In this document: positions 1 through 9,230 of the stretch, piece by piece
How positions within the stretch are numbered: position 1 is the first letter of the stretch
How the letters are laid out: each line of letters begins with the position of its first letter
Assembly (NCBI GenBank): GCA_963807085.1
Contig: CAWEBB010000043.1
Location: forward strand, 1-64,000
DNA length: 64,000 nt
Reading direction: 5' to 3'
Origin: JACKII01 sp963807085
GTDB taxonomy: Bacteria > Pseudomonadota > Alphaproteobacteria > Bin95
Position numbers and translations under genes: made by a program
Notes under the pieces: model-generated
What the model was told of the DNA's origin: nothing
Database searches by the model: none
Seen by the model: only the letters and a program-made list of their open reading frames with translations

Positions 1-153
1 ACTTCGATAAATACGGCTGCGTAGCCGCTTCTGGGCCGATGTTGAACCTCGTTCGCCGCTGAACGCCCCGATGGGCGCCGTTTTGCGGCCTTCTTTGGTT
101 GTTTTTGCCCGTTCAGCTGCGCTCCAGACGCACTTCTGCTGTCGCCACCCCGC

Positions 154-1197
154 TCATCGGCCGGGCGCGGCGAGCCGCTCGAGCTGCACCAGTCGGCGTA
201 TGTTGTAGCCGAGGTTCATCATCCCGATCGAACCTCGCCCGCGCCATGCCGATGCTGCGCACGATCTTGCGGCCCATCGAGTTCTCCTGGTGGCCGAACA
301 CGTGCTCGACGCGGGCGCGAACTCTCGATCGCATCTTGTTCGCGGCCTCTTGAGCTTCCGACAGTGGACGATTGCGTGCACCGCGCCGATGGATGCGGCT
401 CCTGTAGCCCTTCCCCTTCAGACGCTGCTCAATCTCGGCCGAGCGGTAGGCGCTGTCGGCCCACACCTCCTTGGAGGTGTTCGTCGGATCGAGCACGTCG
501 TCGAGCTTCTGGCTATCGTGCGGGGAGGCATCGGTCGCATCCCACTTGCGGATCAGCTTGTGCGTCTTGTCCACGCCGACGTGGTTCTTGTAGCCGTAGA
601 AACTCTTGCCGTGCTTCTTGGTCCAGCGTGCGTCCTTGTCCTTCTGCCGGTTCTTCGCCGGCTTCTTCTCCCAGCCCTCGGGCGTCTGCCCGTTCTTGAC
701 CGTGTCATTCTCCTCGCGCGTGTTGCACTGCTTGGGCGCCGACACGATGGTGGCGTCGATCATCTGCCCGCCCCGCGCGATGTAGCCCTTGGCGGCCAGG
801 TGCTGTCCAAAGCGCTCAAACAGCGTGTCGATCAGCTTGGCCTCGACGAGCGCTTCGCGGAACAGCCAGACAGTGGTGGCATCCGGCACCGTGTCCTCAA
901 GCCCCAGATCGAGGAAGCGCATGAACGACAGCCTGTCGCGGATCATGAACTCGGTCTGCTCGTCGGAGAGATTGTACAGGCTCTGCAGCACCACGATCTT
1001 GAACTTCAGGATCGCATCGTAGGGCTTGCGGCCAGCGTTGGATTTCGGGCCTCCGGCGGCCGGCGCCGGACCGCTTCCAACTGCGGCCGGAAATACGCCC
1101 AGGGGATGGCGTTCAGCTTCACCAGCGGATCCGACTTCGCGTCCAGCCCGGCGTAGCGTTTCGAAACGTCGAAGAAGCCCATCTGGCCCATCAGCAC
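154..1197 (-). pseudogene. IS5-family transposase, copy A, frameshifted
   Basis: DDE transposase of the IS5 type, which would cut and rejoin the ends of its own element. Three reading frames are needed: the start (MLMGQMGFF..., 1197 to about 1030), the main body (about 1020 to 235, with LYNLSDEQTEF, FMRFLDLGLEDTVPDATT and the WADSAYRS region) and the last 25 residues (GMMNLGYNIRRL, stop at 154). The body matches copy B closely, so the breaks near 1025 and 230 are indels in A. Rejoined, it would be about 347 aa, usual for this family. It cannot make a full transposase as written. The downstream end of the element was not located in bases 1-150. Confidence 0.82.
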
Positions 1198-1480
1198 CTC
1201 CCAGTCATCGCCCCTATATCGGCGATCCTACCGGGATCCGGCTGGATCGCGACATTCTTCGAGGTGCCCGCCGAACCGCTTCCAACTGCGGCCGGAAATA
1301 CGCCCAGGGGACGATGGCGTTCAGCTTCACCAGCGGATCCGACTTCGCGTCCAGCCCGGCAGAGCGTTTCGAAACGTCGAAGAAGCCCATCTGGCCCATC
1401 AGCACCTCCCAGTCATCGCCCCTATATCGGCAATTCTACCGGGATCCGGCTGGATCGCGACATTTTTACGAAAGTGTCCG
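1021..1480. repeat. Two direct copies of an IS5-like element 5' end
   Basis: Two units of about 200-250 bp, at about 1021-1269 and 1271-1480, are nearly identical to each other and to a third at about 2267-2500. Each carries the start of the transposase (reading MLMGQMGFF on the minus strand) and the outer end of the element. The first runs into the terminal sequence GACATTCTTCGAGGTGCCC. The second begins abruptly inside the transposase start and ends at GACATTTTT, where it is joined to the truncated 3' part of copy B. This suggests insertion into, or recombination between, copies of the same element. Confidence 0.8.
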
Positions 1481-1483
1481 ATG

Positions 1484-2425
1484 CTGCGCACCAGCGTGCC
1501 ACCCATGTCGTTGGTCTGCGCGCCGAACACGTGCTCGACCCGGGCGCGGACCTTCGAGCGGGTCTTGTTGCCCTGTTTCTCGCGCTTGCTGAGTGGGCGG
1601 TTGCGATGGCCCTTGCGGTGGATGCGGCTCTTCAGGCCGCGGTCTTCCAGCTTCTCCTCAATCTCGGCCGACCGGTAGGCGCTGTCCGCCCAGACGTCCG
1701 AGGCCGTGTTGCCGTCGTCCAGCACGTCGTCGATGACCTGGCTGTCGTGCGTCGCCGCGTCCGTCACCTTGTAGCGGCGGATCAGCTTGTGCCGCCGATC
1801 GACGTTGACGTGATTCTTGTAGCCGTAGTGCGACTTGCCGTGCTTCTTGGTCCAGCGCGCGTCGGTGTCCTTCTGGCGCTTCTTCGCCGGCTTCTCGTCC
1901 CAGCCCTCGGGCGTCTCGCCCGCCTTGATCGCGGCATTCTCATCGCGGTCGTTGCGCTGCTTGGGCACCGGCACGATCGAGGCGTCGATCATCTGCCCGC
2001 CCATCGCCAGCCAGCCCTGGGCCTCCAGGTAGCCGTCGAATGCGCCGAACAGCTCATCGACAACGCCAGCCTGGACCAGCTGCTCGCGGTACTGCCAGAC
2101 CGTCGTCGCGTCCGGAACCGGATCCTCAAGACCCAAGCCCAGGAAGCGCATGAACGACAGCCGGTCGCGCACCCGGTACTCGAACTGCTCGTCGGAGAGG
2201 TTGTAGAGCTCGCACAGCACGAGCGCCTTGAACATCACGACCACATCCCACGGCTTGCGGCCAGCCTTGGATTTTCGGGCCTCCGGCGGCCGGCGCCAGA
2301 CCGCTTCCAACTGCGGCCGGAAATACGCCGGGGATGGCGTTCAGCTTCACCAGCGGATCCGACTTCGCGTCCAGCCCGGCGTAGCGTTTCGAAACGGCGA
2401 AGAAGCCCATCTGGCCCATCAGCAC
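1484..2425 (-). pseudogene. IS5-family transposase, copy B, 3'-truncated and frameshifted
   Basis: Second copy of the same transposase. The start (MLMGQMGFFAVSKRYAG) lies at 2425 to about 2310; a small deletion near 2325 relative to the other copies puts the body into another frame (about 2310 to 1484). The body keeps FMRFLGLGLEDPVPDATT and VWADSAYRSAEIEEKL. It stops at LVRSIGH, where copy A continues MARARF and GMMNLGYNIRRL, because the end of another element is joined there. The last 30 or so residues are missing, so this copy is dead twice over. Confidence 0.82.
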
Positions 2426-2480
2426 CTCCCAGTCATCGCCCCTATATCGGCGATCCTACCGGGATCCGGCTGGATCGCGA

Positions 2481-2500
2481 CATTTTTCGAGGTGCCCTAG
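2481..2500 (-). repeat. Terminal end of IS copy B with a CTAG next to it
   Basis: On the minus strand the element begins GGCACCTCGAAAAATGTCG. The four bases CTAG (2497-2500) lie directly outside, which fits the YTAR target duplication known for part of the IS5 family. The same terminal sequence, slightly altered, occurs at about 1250-1268. The matching duplication at the other end cannot be shown because copy B has lost that end. Confidence 0.5.
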
Positions 2501-2555
2501 GGAACATTTTGCTGTGCACGAGTGCTTACTGTTGGCCGCTTAGAAGGCTCGACAC

Positions 2556-2660
2556 AAGACACCGCACCTACACCGTGCCCGGCGATCTTGATCACGTGAA
2601 TTGTTTGGTGTCTGATCTCGATAACATGGCACATACAGTTTTCCCGCGCCGGAACCGTTG
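2556..2660 (+). pseudogene. Decayed 5' scrap resembling the HAD nucleotidase gene at 5205
   Basis: Reading forward, this stretch gives HRTYTVPGDLDHVNCLVSDL followed by DN, which lines up with RRTHPVPGDLDHVDCWVFDL and DN at the start of the HAD gene at 5205. By eye about three quarters of the bases agree over about 70 bp (2562-2630 against 5210-5278). The resemblance ends after the first HAD motif and the rest of the gene is absent. It is therefore a degenerate duplicate of the first 30 codons or so, not a gene. It lies just outside the IS end at 2500. The 180 bases after it hold nothing recognised. Confidence 0.6.
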
Positions 2661-2836
2661 TGTACGTAACGGTGTAAATCTGCGTTCGTGCACTCCCTAT
2701 TCCCTCACAACCATGTCCAGCCGCGGAACGTTTCTTTCCAAATGCGCGTTTTAGCGATGAGGGCGCGTGAAAGAAGGAGGGTCGGCCGAATGACCACCCC
2801 GATCGGACATCAACGCTGGGTGATCGGGCCGCTCCC

Positions 2837-3016
2837 TATGCGTTGACCATTCCGGCGCGGCGCACGCTGCATCAACGTTGCAACGACCTGCGGGATCCCG
2901 AGCCGGTGCCGCGCGGAAATGGTTACGCCCGCGTCTTGGTAGTGGTGCAGCACACGCGGCTGGATTCCCGCCGCGCGGAGAATGCCCTGCTGACGACCAT
3001 CGCCTATCCTGGCTGA
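2837..3016 (+). other. Possible 3' remnant of an unknown gene
   Basis: An open frame runs into a stop at 3014-3016 and ends in VVVQHTRLDSRRAENALL, then TTIAYPG. The composition looks like a natural protein C-terminus. There is no convincing start and no family is recognised. It sits between the IS debris and the thiamine-diphosphate gene, a region rich in broken genes, so a leftover C-terminus is the best reading. It could equally be chance. Confidence 0.25.
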
Positions 3017-3045
3017 GCGGCCGCGACGAACCAAGGAGAAAGAAG

Positions 3046-4815
3046 ATGGCAGATACCGTTGGAGATTTCATCCTCAAGCGCCTGCACGAATGGGGCGTCC
3101 GCCGGATCTATGGCTTTCCGGGCGACGGCATCAATGGTCTGGTCGGGGCGCTGGGGCGCGACGAGACCATCGATTTCATCCAGACCCGGCACGAAGAAGA
3201 AGCCGCCTTCATGGCCTGCGCCCATGCCAAATGGACCGGTGAGGTCGGCGTCTGCATGGCGACCTCCGGCCCCGGCGCGATCCATCTGCTGAACGGGCTC
3301 TACGACGCCAAGCTGGATCACCAGCCGGTGTTGGCCATTGTCGGGCAACAGGCGCGCGCGGCCCTCGGCGGCAATTACCAGCAGGAGGTCGATCTGCAGG
3401 TGCTGTTCAAGGACGTGGCCAAGGACTACATCCACACCTGCATGGCTCCAGAGCAGGTCGCGGCATCTGATCGACCGGGGCATGCGCATCGCCATGGCCA
3501 AACGCCTGCCGACGGCGCTGATCTTCCCGAACGACGTGCAGGAGGCCGACGCGGTGGACGCGCCGCCCCATGCCCACGGCACCGTCCATTCCGGTATCGG
3601 CTATGCCGCGCCGCGCGTGGTGCCCGAGCAGGCCGATCTGACCCGCGCCGCCGAGGCTGCTGAACGCAGGCAAGAAGGTCGCGATCCTCGCCGGTGCAGG
3701 GGCGCTGGGGGCCGCCGACGAACTGGTGCAGGTGGCGGATCTGCTGGGCGCGGGCGTGGCCAAGGCGCTGCTCGGCAAGGCAGTACTGCCCGACGATCTG
3801 CCCTTCGTTACAGGACAGATGGGCCTGCTGGGCACCGAGCCGTCGGACTGGATGATGCGGCATTGCGATACGCTGCTGATGGTCGGCTCGCGCTTTCCCT
3901 ATTCCGAGTTCCTGCCCAAGGAGGGCAAGGCGCGCGGCGTGCAGATCGATATCGACCCGGCGATGGAATCGATCCGCTATCCGATGGAGGTGAACCTGGT
4001 TGGCGATGCGGCCGCAACCCTGCGCGCGCTGATTCCGCATCTGAGGGCAAAGGAGGATCGTGGCTGGCGCGAAGACATCGAGAAGCGCGTTGGCAAATGG
4101 TGGGACGATGCCGAAGACCCGCGCCCATCAAGAGGCCGATCCGATCAATCCCGAACTGCTGTTCTGGGAGGCTTCGCCGCGCCTGCCGGACAACGCGATC
4201 ATCGCCGCCAATTCCGGGTCCTCCGCCAACTGGTTCGCGCGCGCCATCAAGGTGCGTCCGGGCATGAAGGCGTCGCTTTCGGGCACGTTGGCCACCATGT
4301 GTCCGGGCGTGCCCTACGCCACCGCGGCCAAGTTCTGCTATCCCGACCGGGTGGCAGTCGGCTTCGTCGGGGACGGCGCCATGCAGATGCTGGGGATCAA
4401 CGGGCTGATCACCATCGCGAAATACTGGCGCGAATGGACCGATCCGCGGCTGGTGATCGCGGTGCTGAACAACAACGACCTGAACCAGGTAACGTGGGAA
4501 CTGCGCGCCATGGGCGACAGTCCCAAGGTGCCGGAAACGCAGGACGTACCGCCCTTCGATTATGCCGAATATGCCCGGTCTCTGGGTTTGAACGGCATCC
4601 GTGTCGAAACGCCGGATCAGGTCGCCCCCGCCTGGGACGAGGCCTTCGCGGCCGACCGGCCCACAGTGATTGATGCGCTGACCGACCCGGACGTGCCGAC
4701 CCTGCCGCCGCATATTAGCCTGAGCCAGGCTCGGAGTTACGCCAAGGCGCTGGCCGCGGGCGATCCGGACGCGGGCGGTATCCTCTGGCAGACCTTCAAG
4801 CGCGTCACGGGATAG
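3046..4815 (+). pseudogene. Thiamine-diphosphate-dependent enzyme (PoxB/acetolactate synthase type), three frameshifts
   Basis: Member of the pyruvate oxidase/acetolactate synthase superfamily, which decarboxylates 2-oxo acids with thiamine diphosphate. The N-terminal domain starts MADTVGDFILKRLHEWGV and keeps the activating glutamate in TRHEEEAAFMA. The central domain includes LPTALIFPNDV and KALLGKAVLPDDLPFV. The C-terminal domain has the cofactor motif GDGAMQMLGING ending in LNNNDLN. Four segments in frames 1, 2, 3, 1 are needed, with breaks near 3455, 3660 and 4120. Removing one base at each gives 588 aa, a normal length. It is either a young pseudogene or affected by sequence error. AAGGAGAAAGAAG precedes the ATG. 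The substrate cannot be told. Confidence 0.8.
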
Positions 4816-4819
4816 GCCG

Positions 4820-5106
4820 ATGCGGGACGTGCCGACACTGGAGACGCCGCAGGTTACCGTCTGCCGCGTGCCGACGGATGCGCCCGAGTCCGATGGCACG
4901 CTGCAGTGGGACGCGACCACGATCGTTCTGGTCGAAATAACCGCCGGAGGGCAAACGGGACTGGGCTACAGCTACGGCAATCCGGCGGTCGGGGCGTATA
5001 TACGCGACACGCTCGCGGACCGGTCACGGGGCTTAGTGCATCCGACATTCCCGCCGCCCATCAGGCGATGCTCCACGCGTTGCGCAATGACGGGCGGCCG
5101 ACGGGG
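4820..5106 (+). pseudogene. Enolase-superfamily (mandelate racemase-like) N-terminal stump
   Basis: The first 65 or so residues (VTVCRVPTDAPESDGTLQWD, then TTIVLVEI and GGQTGLGYSYG) look like the N-terminal capping domain of mandelate racemase/muconate-lactonizing enzymes. A frame change near 5030 is needed to continue with GLSASDIPAAHQAMLHALRN. Similarity ends near 5106, before the whole metal-binding barrel. Family members are about 350-400 aa, so three quarters is missing. It starts 4 nt after the thiamine-diphosphate gene, and both may once have formed an operon. No function is possible for what is left. Confidence 0.6.
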
Positions 5107-5204
5107 TGCCATACACCCCCGCGGCTGCATCGGCTTGCTGGTCATTATGCCCTGCAAGCGCTATATAGTACGCACCGCCACAACGAACGGAGTGCCGCCC
5201 TCTC

Positions 5205-5894
5205 ATGCGCCGCACCCACCCCGTACCCGGCGATCTGGACCACGTCGATTGCTGGGTTTTTGATCTCGACAACACGCTTTACTGTTCACGCCGCTACGAT
5301 CTTTTCCCGGCGATGGGTGAGAAGATGCAGTTGTTCATTGAGCGCTATATGGGGGTGAGTGGCGACGAAGCCGTGATCATGCGCGAGCGTTTCAGCACGG
5401 ATTATGGCACGACACTGCGCGGCCTGATGGTCGAGCACCAAATCCGGCCGGAGGAATTTCTGGAATTCGTCCACGATCTTGACCTGAACCAGATCCAGCC
5501 GGAGCCGACCCTCGACGCCGCCATCGGAGCGCTGCCGGGCCGCAAGGTCGTCTTCACCAACGCCACCGTGAAATATGCCATCGACATCATGGACCGGCTG
5601 GGTGTTGGCCGTCATTTCGACGTGGTGTTCGATGTTGCGGCGGCAGACTTTATCCCGAAGCCGCAAATGCCGGCCTACGATCAGTTCGTGAAGGCGACGG
5701 GAGTCTCACCTACGCGCGCCGCATTCTTCGAAGATATGGCGAAAAATCTGGCGCCGGCCGCGCAGATCGGCATGACCACGGTGTGGGTCGAAAACGAGCG
5801 GCCCAATGCGCTGCCGACGCCGGCGTGCGACCATATCCATTATATCGCGGAAGAATTGGCTGCTTGGCTTCGCGCCGCGGCGGCCGCGCGCTAG
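5205..5894 (+). CDS. HAD-family pyrimidine 5'-nucleotidase
   Basis: A 229-aa haloacid-dehalogenase hydrolase of the subgroup that dephosphorylates pyrimidine nucleotides. Motif I is FDLDNTLY (nucleophile Asp near residue 18), motif II VFTNAT, motif III the lysine in FIPKPQMPAY, and motif IV FFEDMAKNLAPA. The helical cap lies between motifs I and II. It is cytoplasmic, with no signal or membrane segment. It precedes dapD by 108 nt in the same direction. A degenerate copy of its first codons lies at 2556-2660. The family is clear; the exact substrate is inferred from subgroup resemblance. Confidence 0.85.
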   Translation: MRRTHPVPGDLDHVDCWVFDLDNTLYCSRRYDLFPAMGEKMQLFIERYMGVSGDEAVIMRERFSTDYGTTLRGLMVEHQIRPEEFLEFVHDLDLNQIQPEPTLDAAIGALPGRKVVFTNATVKYAIDIMDRLGVGRHFDVVFDVAAADFIPKPQMPAYDQFVKATGVSPTRAAFFEDMAKNLAPAAQIGMTTVWVENERPNALPTPACDHIHYIAEELAAWLRAAAAAR

Positions 5895-6002
5895 AAATAG
5901 GGTTGTCGCGCCGACGGTCAGCTTCGCGTTGACAGCGACGCCGCGTACGGCCAATTTCTGCGCAAATTCACATCCGATTCTCGAAAAAAGGAACCAACGA
6001 CC

Positions 6003-6836
6003 ATGGCCGGTTTACTCGCCGATCTTGCCGCCACCATTGATGATGCGTGGGAGGATGCCGGCAGTATCAACTCCAAGACCCAGGGCGTCGTCCGCGGCGC
6101 CGTCAACGAAACGCTTGATGCCCTGGATAGCGGCAAGGTGCGGGTGGCGGAGAAAGTTGGTGGCGAGTGGGTGGTGAACCAGTGGTGCAAGAAGGCCGTG
6201 CTGCTGTCGTTCCGCCTGAACGATTCCAAGCCGATCAAGAACGGGCCGGGCAACGCCGCTTGGTTCGACAAGGTGCCGAGCAAGTTCGACGGCTGGGGCC
6301 AGGCGGAGTTCGATCACGCGGGCTTCCGCGCCGTACCGGGTGCGTTCGTGCGCAAGCCTGCCTACATCGCCAAGGGCGTGGTGCTGATGCCGTCCTTCGT
6401 GAACCTGGGTGCCTATGTCGGTGAAAACACCATGGTCGATACTTGGGCGACCGTTGGCTCGTGCGCGCAAATCGGCGCGAACTGCCATCTTTCCGGCGGC
6501 GTCGGCATCGGCGGCGTGCTGGAGCCGCTGCAGGCCGAGCCGGTCATTATCGAAGATAATTGCTTCATCGGCGCCCGCTCCGAGGTGGTCGAAGGCGTCA
6601 TCGTCAAGGAAGGCGCGGTGCTTTCCATGGGCGTGTTCATCTCGGGCTCTACCAAGATCGTGGACCGCCACACCGGCGAAATCCATATCGGCACGGTGCC
6701 GCCCTATTCCGTCGTCGTGCCAGGCAACCTGCCGGGCGGGCCGGACAAGCCGAGCCTCTATTGCGCTGTGATCGTGAAGACCGTGGACGCGCAGACTCGC
6801 GCCAAGACCTCCATCAACGAATTGCTGCGCGATTAG
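6003..6836 (+). CDS. dapD: 2,3,4,5-tetrahydropyridine-2,6-dicarboxylate N-succinyltransferase
   Basis: Transfers succinyl from succinyl-CoA to tetrahydrodipicolinate in the succinylase branch of diaminopimelate/lysine synthesis. The 277-aa length is typical. The middle and C-terminal parts show left-handed beta-helix hexapeptide repeats (NCHLSGGVGIGGVLEP, EDNCFIGARSEVVEGVIV). The start is ATG 6003 with AAAGGA 9 nt upstream. A TTGACA at 5929-5934 could be a -35 box, but no good -10 box follows. dapE begins 21 nt downstream, so the two steps are probably co-transcribed. Confidence 0.96.
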   Translation: MAGLLADLAATIDDAWEDAGSINSKTQGVVRGAVNETLDALDSGKVRVAEKVGGEWVVNQWCKKAVLLSFRLNDSKPIKNGPGNAAWFDKVPSKFDGWGQAEFDHAGFRAVPGAFVRKPAYIAKGVVLMPSFVNLGAYVGENTMVDTWATVGSCAQIGANCHLSGGVGIGGVLEPLQAEPVIIEDNCFIGARSEVVEGVIVKEGAVLSMGVFISGSTKIVDRHTGEIHIGTVPPYSVVVPGNLPGGPDKPSLYCAVIVKTVDAQTRAKTSINELLRD

Positions 6837-6857
6837 GGCAGGGAGGCGGCCTCGCCC

Positions 6858-8012
6858 ATGAGCTATGCCACCGACCCGGTTGCGCTGCTGCAAGCGCTGA
6901 TCCGCTGCCCGAGCGTTACCCCGGCTGATGAGGGCGCGCTGGGCGTGCTGGAAGATGTGCTGCGTCCGATGGGCTTCGCGTGTGAACGGATGCCGTTTTC
7001 TACCTCCGGCACGCCGGACGTGGACAATCTCTATGCCCGGCTGGGCCACGAGGGCGCGCCGCTCTGCTTTGCGGGGCACACGGATGTGGTGCCGCCGGGC
7101 GACCACGGCGCGTGGAGCTTTCCGCCATTCAGCGCGGAGATATCCGGCGATGTGATAATCGGCCGGGGCACGGTGGACATGAAGGGCGCGATTGCCGCCT
7201 TCGCCGCCGCCTGCGGCCGCTATCTGGCGGAGAAGGGGCCGCCGGACGGCTCTATCGCCTTCATCATCACGGGCGACGAGGAAGGCCCGGCCCATAACGG
7301 CACCAAGCGCATGCTGGCTACGCTCGCCGAACGGGGCGAGCAACTGGGCGCCTGCATTGTCGGCGAGCCCACCAACCCGACCGAACTGGGCCAGATGCTG
7401 AAGATCGGCCGGCGAGGCTCCCTGAACGGGCTGCTGCGGGTGGAGGGCGTGCAGGGCCATGTCGCCTATCCGGCGCAGGCCAACAATCCGATCCACCCGT
7501 TGGTCCGGATGCTGCACAATATTACTTCGGAACCATTGGACGAAGGCAGTGAGCACTTTCAGCCGACCTCCCTGCAACTGACCAGCGTCGATGTGGGCAA
7601 TCCGACAACGAACCTGATCCCGGCTGTGGCGACGGCGCGCTTCAACGTGCGTTTCAATGAATTGCACACCAGCGCCGACGTGGAAGCCTGGGTGCGCGAG
7701 CGGCTCGACTGCGCGGGTTTCCCCTACGACCTGCAAATCAGTGTCAGCGGTGAGAGCTTCCTCACGCCGCCTGGCAGGCTCTCCGACCTGCTGTCGGCGG
7801 CGACCAAGGCCGAAACCAACCGCGAGCCGGAACTTTCCACCACGGGTGGCACGTCTGACGCGCGCTTCATCAAGGATTACTGTCCGGTGATCGAGTTCGG
7901 CCTGATCAGCGACTGGGCGCACAAGGTGGACGAGCAGGTACGCCTCGACGAGCTGGAGGGATTGACCCGCATCTATAAGCGCTTTCTCGACACTTGGTTC
8001 GGTCGCGCCTGA
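6858..8012 (+). CDS. dapE: Succinyl-diaminopimelate desuccinylase
   Basis: Zinc-dependent M20 hydrolase that removes succinate from N-succinyl-LL-diaminopimelate. At 384 aa it is full length. Visible metal-site segments are FAGHTDVVPPG (His/Asp), GRGTVDMKGAIAAF (Asp), TGDEEGPAHNGTKRML (catalytic Glu pair) and GGTSDARF near the C-terminus. The dimerisation domain lies between the two halves of the catalytic domain. It follows dapD in the same operon, and its stop is 2 nt before the next ATG. Confidence 0.96.
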   Translation: MSYATDPVALLQALIRCPSVTPADEGALGVLEDVLRPMGFACERMPFSTSGTPDVDNLYARLGHEGAPLCFAGHTDVVPPGDHGAWSFPPFSAEISGDVIIGRGTVDMKGAIAAFAAACGRYLAEKGPPDGSIAFIITGDEEGPAHNGTKRMLATLAERGEQLGACIVGEPTNPTELGQMLKIGRRGSLNGLLRVEGVQGHVAYPAQANNPIHPLVRMLHNITSEPLDEGSEHFQPTSLQLTSVDVGNPTTNLIPAVATARFNVRFNELHTSADVEAWVRERLDCAGFPYDLQISVSGESFLTPPGRLSDLLSAATKAETNREPELSTTGGTSDARFIKDYCPVIEFGLISDWAHKVDEQVRLDELEGLTRIYKRFLDTWFGRA

Positions 8013-8014
8013 CC

Positions 8015-8566
8015 ATGGCGGCGAGGACCATCTCGGAGCATATTCGCGTGGCGCTGCGCCTGGCCGCGCGCCAGCCTCAGGCGGCGCAGGATTATGCGAA
8101 CGTGCCGCAAGCCACGTGGTTCAGTTTTTCGGCGGCCGTAATCGCCCTGCCGCTCTTCATCGCGACGGTGCTGGCTGGCGGCGAGGATGGAAACCTGTTC
8201 CAGGTGATCGCGGATCTGGGGCCGTATGCGGTCGGCTGGTTGCTGTTCCCGGTGGCGATGCTCAAGGTCGCCGAGATGATCCAACGGGAGCAATATTACT
8301 GCCGCTACATTACCGCCGTGAACTGGTGCGCGTTGGTGGAATACATTGTCATGGCGAGCCTGGTGGTGTTGCAGGCGGTGGGGGTGATACCCGAGACCTT
8401 GGGCAAGTTCCTGTTTGTCGCCGTGGTGATCTGGGTGCTGACCTACCAGCACTTCGTCGCCCGCTCGACGCTTCAGATCGACGGCAGCGTCGCCGCCATG
8501 CTGGTGGCGTTGCGGCTGGCCTTGGACCTGGCCATCGTCGCCCTCAGCGGCATCATCGGCGGCTAG
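8015..8566 (+). CDS. Small integral membrane protein, function unknown
   Basis: A 183-aa protein with four or five hydrophobic segments (about residues 31-55, 65-90, 100-125, 130-150 and 160-183). The N-terminus is basic and amphipathic (TISEHIRVALRLAARQPQAA). The start is ATG 8015, 2 nt after the dapE stop; an ATG further upstream lies inside dapE and is less likely. No catalytic motif is seen. Position implies translation with dapDE, but no link to lysine synthesis can be shown. Confidence 0.75.
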   Translation: MAARTISEHIRVALRLAARQPQAAQDYANVPQATWFSFSAAVIALPLFIATVLAGGEDGNLFQVIADLGPYAVGWLLFPVAMLKVAEMIQREQYYCRYITAVNWCALVEYIVMASLVVLQAVGVIPETLGKFLFVAVVIWVLTYQHFVARSTLQIDGSVAAMLVALRLALDLAIVALSGIIGG

Positions 8567-8685
8567 AGCATCGCCGGCTCAAACTAAATCGCTATCGCGA
8601 TCAATTTGCCGGGTAAGATTCTCTAATTCTTAGATATCGAGCAGATTTACCCGATCCAAATGGATCGGCATCTGCTCTGGGACCG
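8567..8685 (+). repeat. Dispersed intergenic repeat, copy 1
   Basis: AT-rich, hairpin-forming element starting CTAGAGCATCGCC and ending in AAATGGATCGGCATCTGCTC. The reverse complement of 22220-22336 follows the same order of blocks: CTAGAGCATCGCC, AATTAAATC/AACTAAATCGC, TCTCTAATT, GAGCAGATT, then GGATCGG-ATCTGCT. The ends can pair (GAGCAGAT with ATCTGCTC). It lies just after the dap operon and in front of the convergent unknown operon, so it may end transcription on both sides. Confidence 0.6.
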
Positions 8686-8705
8686 TGCCGTTCCTAAGGC
8701 CGTCC

Positions 8706-9230
8706 CTAGACCGGCATTCCGAATTGCCGGAGCTTTCGCCGCACAAGCCAATGGCCAACAAGCCGCAAAAAGCCTCTGATGGCTTCCGGCAGGAAATACA
8801 AAAGCATCGGATGTGCTGCGTCTAGAGCGATAGCGAGGCCGTCAAGGGTGCCAAGGCCGGCCAAGGGCACCGCCGGAATTGCGCCCAGCAGCGAAGCGGC
8901 TGGCGGCGCGCCCAAAATGAAGGCAATGCGGGCACCGTCGATCGCCTGGCCGGAAAGGCGGAACCTACCCAGTTCGCGCGCCAGGGCGTTGACCGTGGCC
9001 TTTGTCGCCTGCAAATGCGCTGCGTCGGCCAGGGAATCGCGCAGTCCTGCTCGCCGAGAGATGACGACATCGCCATCAAACTGGATCACGGTACGCAGCA
9101 AGACCTGGCCGCTGGTTTGGGCGCCGGCAGGGGTTACGACCAGAATACTGCCATCCCGCACCATCTGACTCAGCAGGGGGAAGCGCTCTGCGATGGCATC
9201 AGCCAGCCGGTCGAGCGCGTTTCGGATCAT
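8706..9230 (-). CDS. Unknown protein 3 of the 8.7-10.4 kb operon, shared TVIQ-x2-GDV module
   Basis: 174 aa, no family recognised. The N-terminal half contains LLRTVIQFDGDVVISRRAG followed by a helix with a histidine (ADAAHLQATKATVNALAREL); this module resembles ones in the two upstream neighbours. The second half is hydrophobic and proline/alanine-rich (ILGAPPAASLLGAIPAVPLA, then a helix around MLLYFLPEAIRGFL), then very basic at the end (LVRRKLRQFG), so membrane association is plausible. ATG 9230 overlaps the stop of the upstream gene by 4 nt (ATGA), which implies translational coupling. Confidence 0.7.
   Translation of the reverse strand: MIRNALDRLADAIAERFPLLSQMVRDGSILVVTPAGAQTSGQVLLRTVIQFDGDVVISRRAGLRDSLADAAHLQATKATVNALARELGRFRLSGQAIDGARIAFILGAPPAASLLGAIPAVPLAGLGTLDGLAIALDAAHPMLLYFLPEAIRGFLRLVGHWLVRRKLRQFGMPV

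Noticed and set aside
3046..4815. Programmed frameshifting as an explanation for the broken genes
   Set aside because: No slippery site with a stimulating structure recurs at the breaks, and too many unrelated genes are affected; sequence error or decay is simpler.
6012..7922. 636-aa open frame antisense to dapD and dapE
   Set aside because: It is a shadow of two clear genes in GC-rich sequence; its His/Arg-rich text has no family marks and no RBS.
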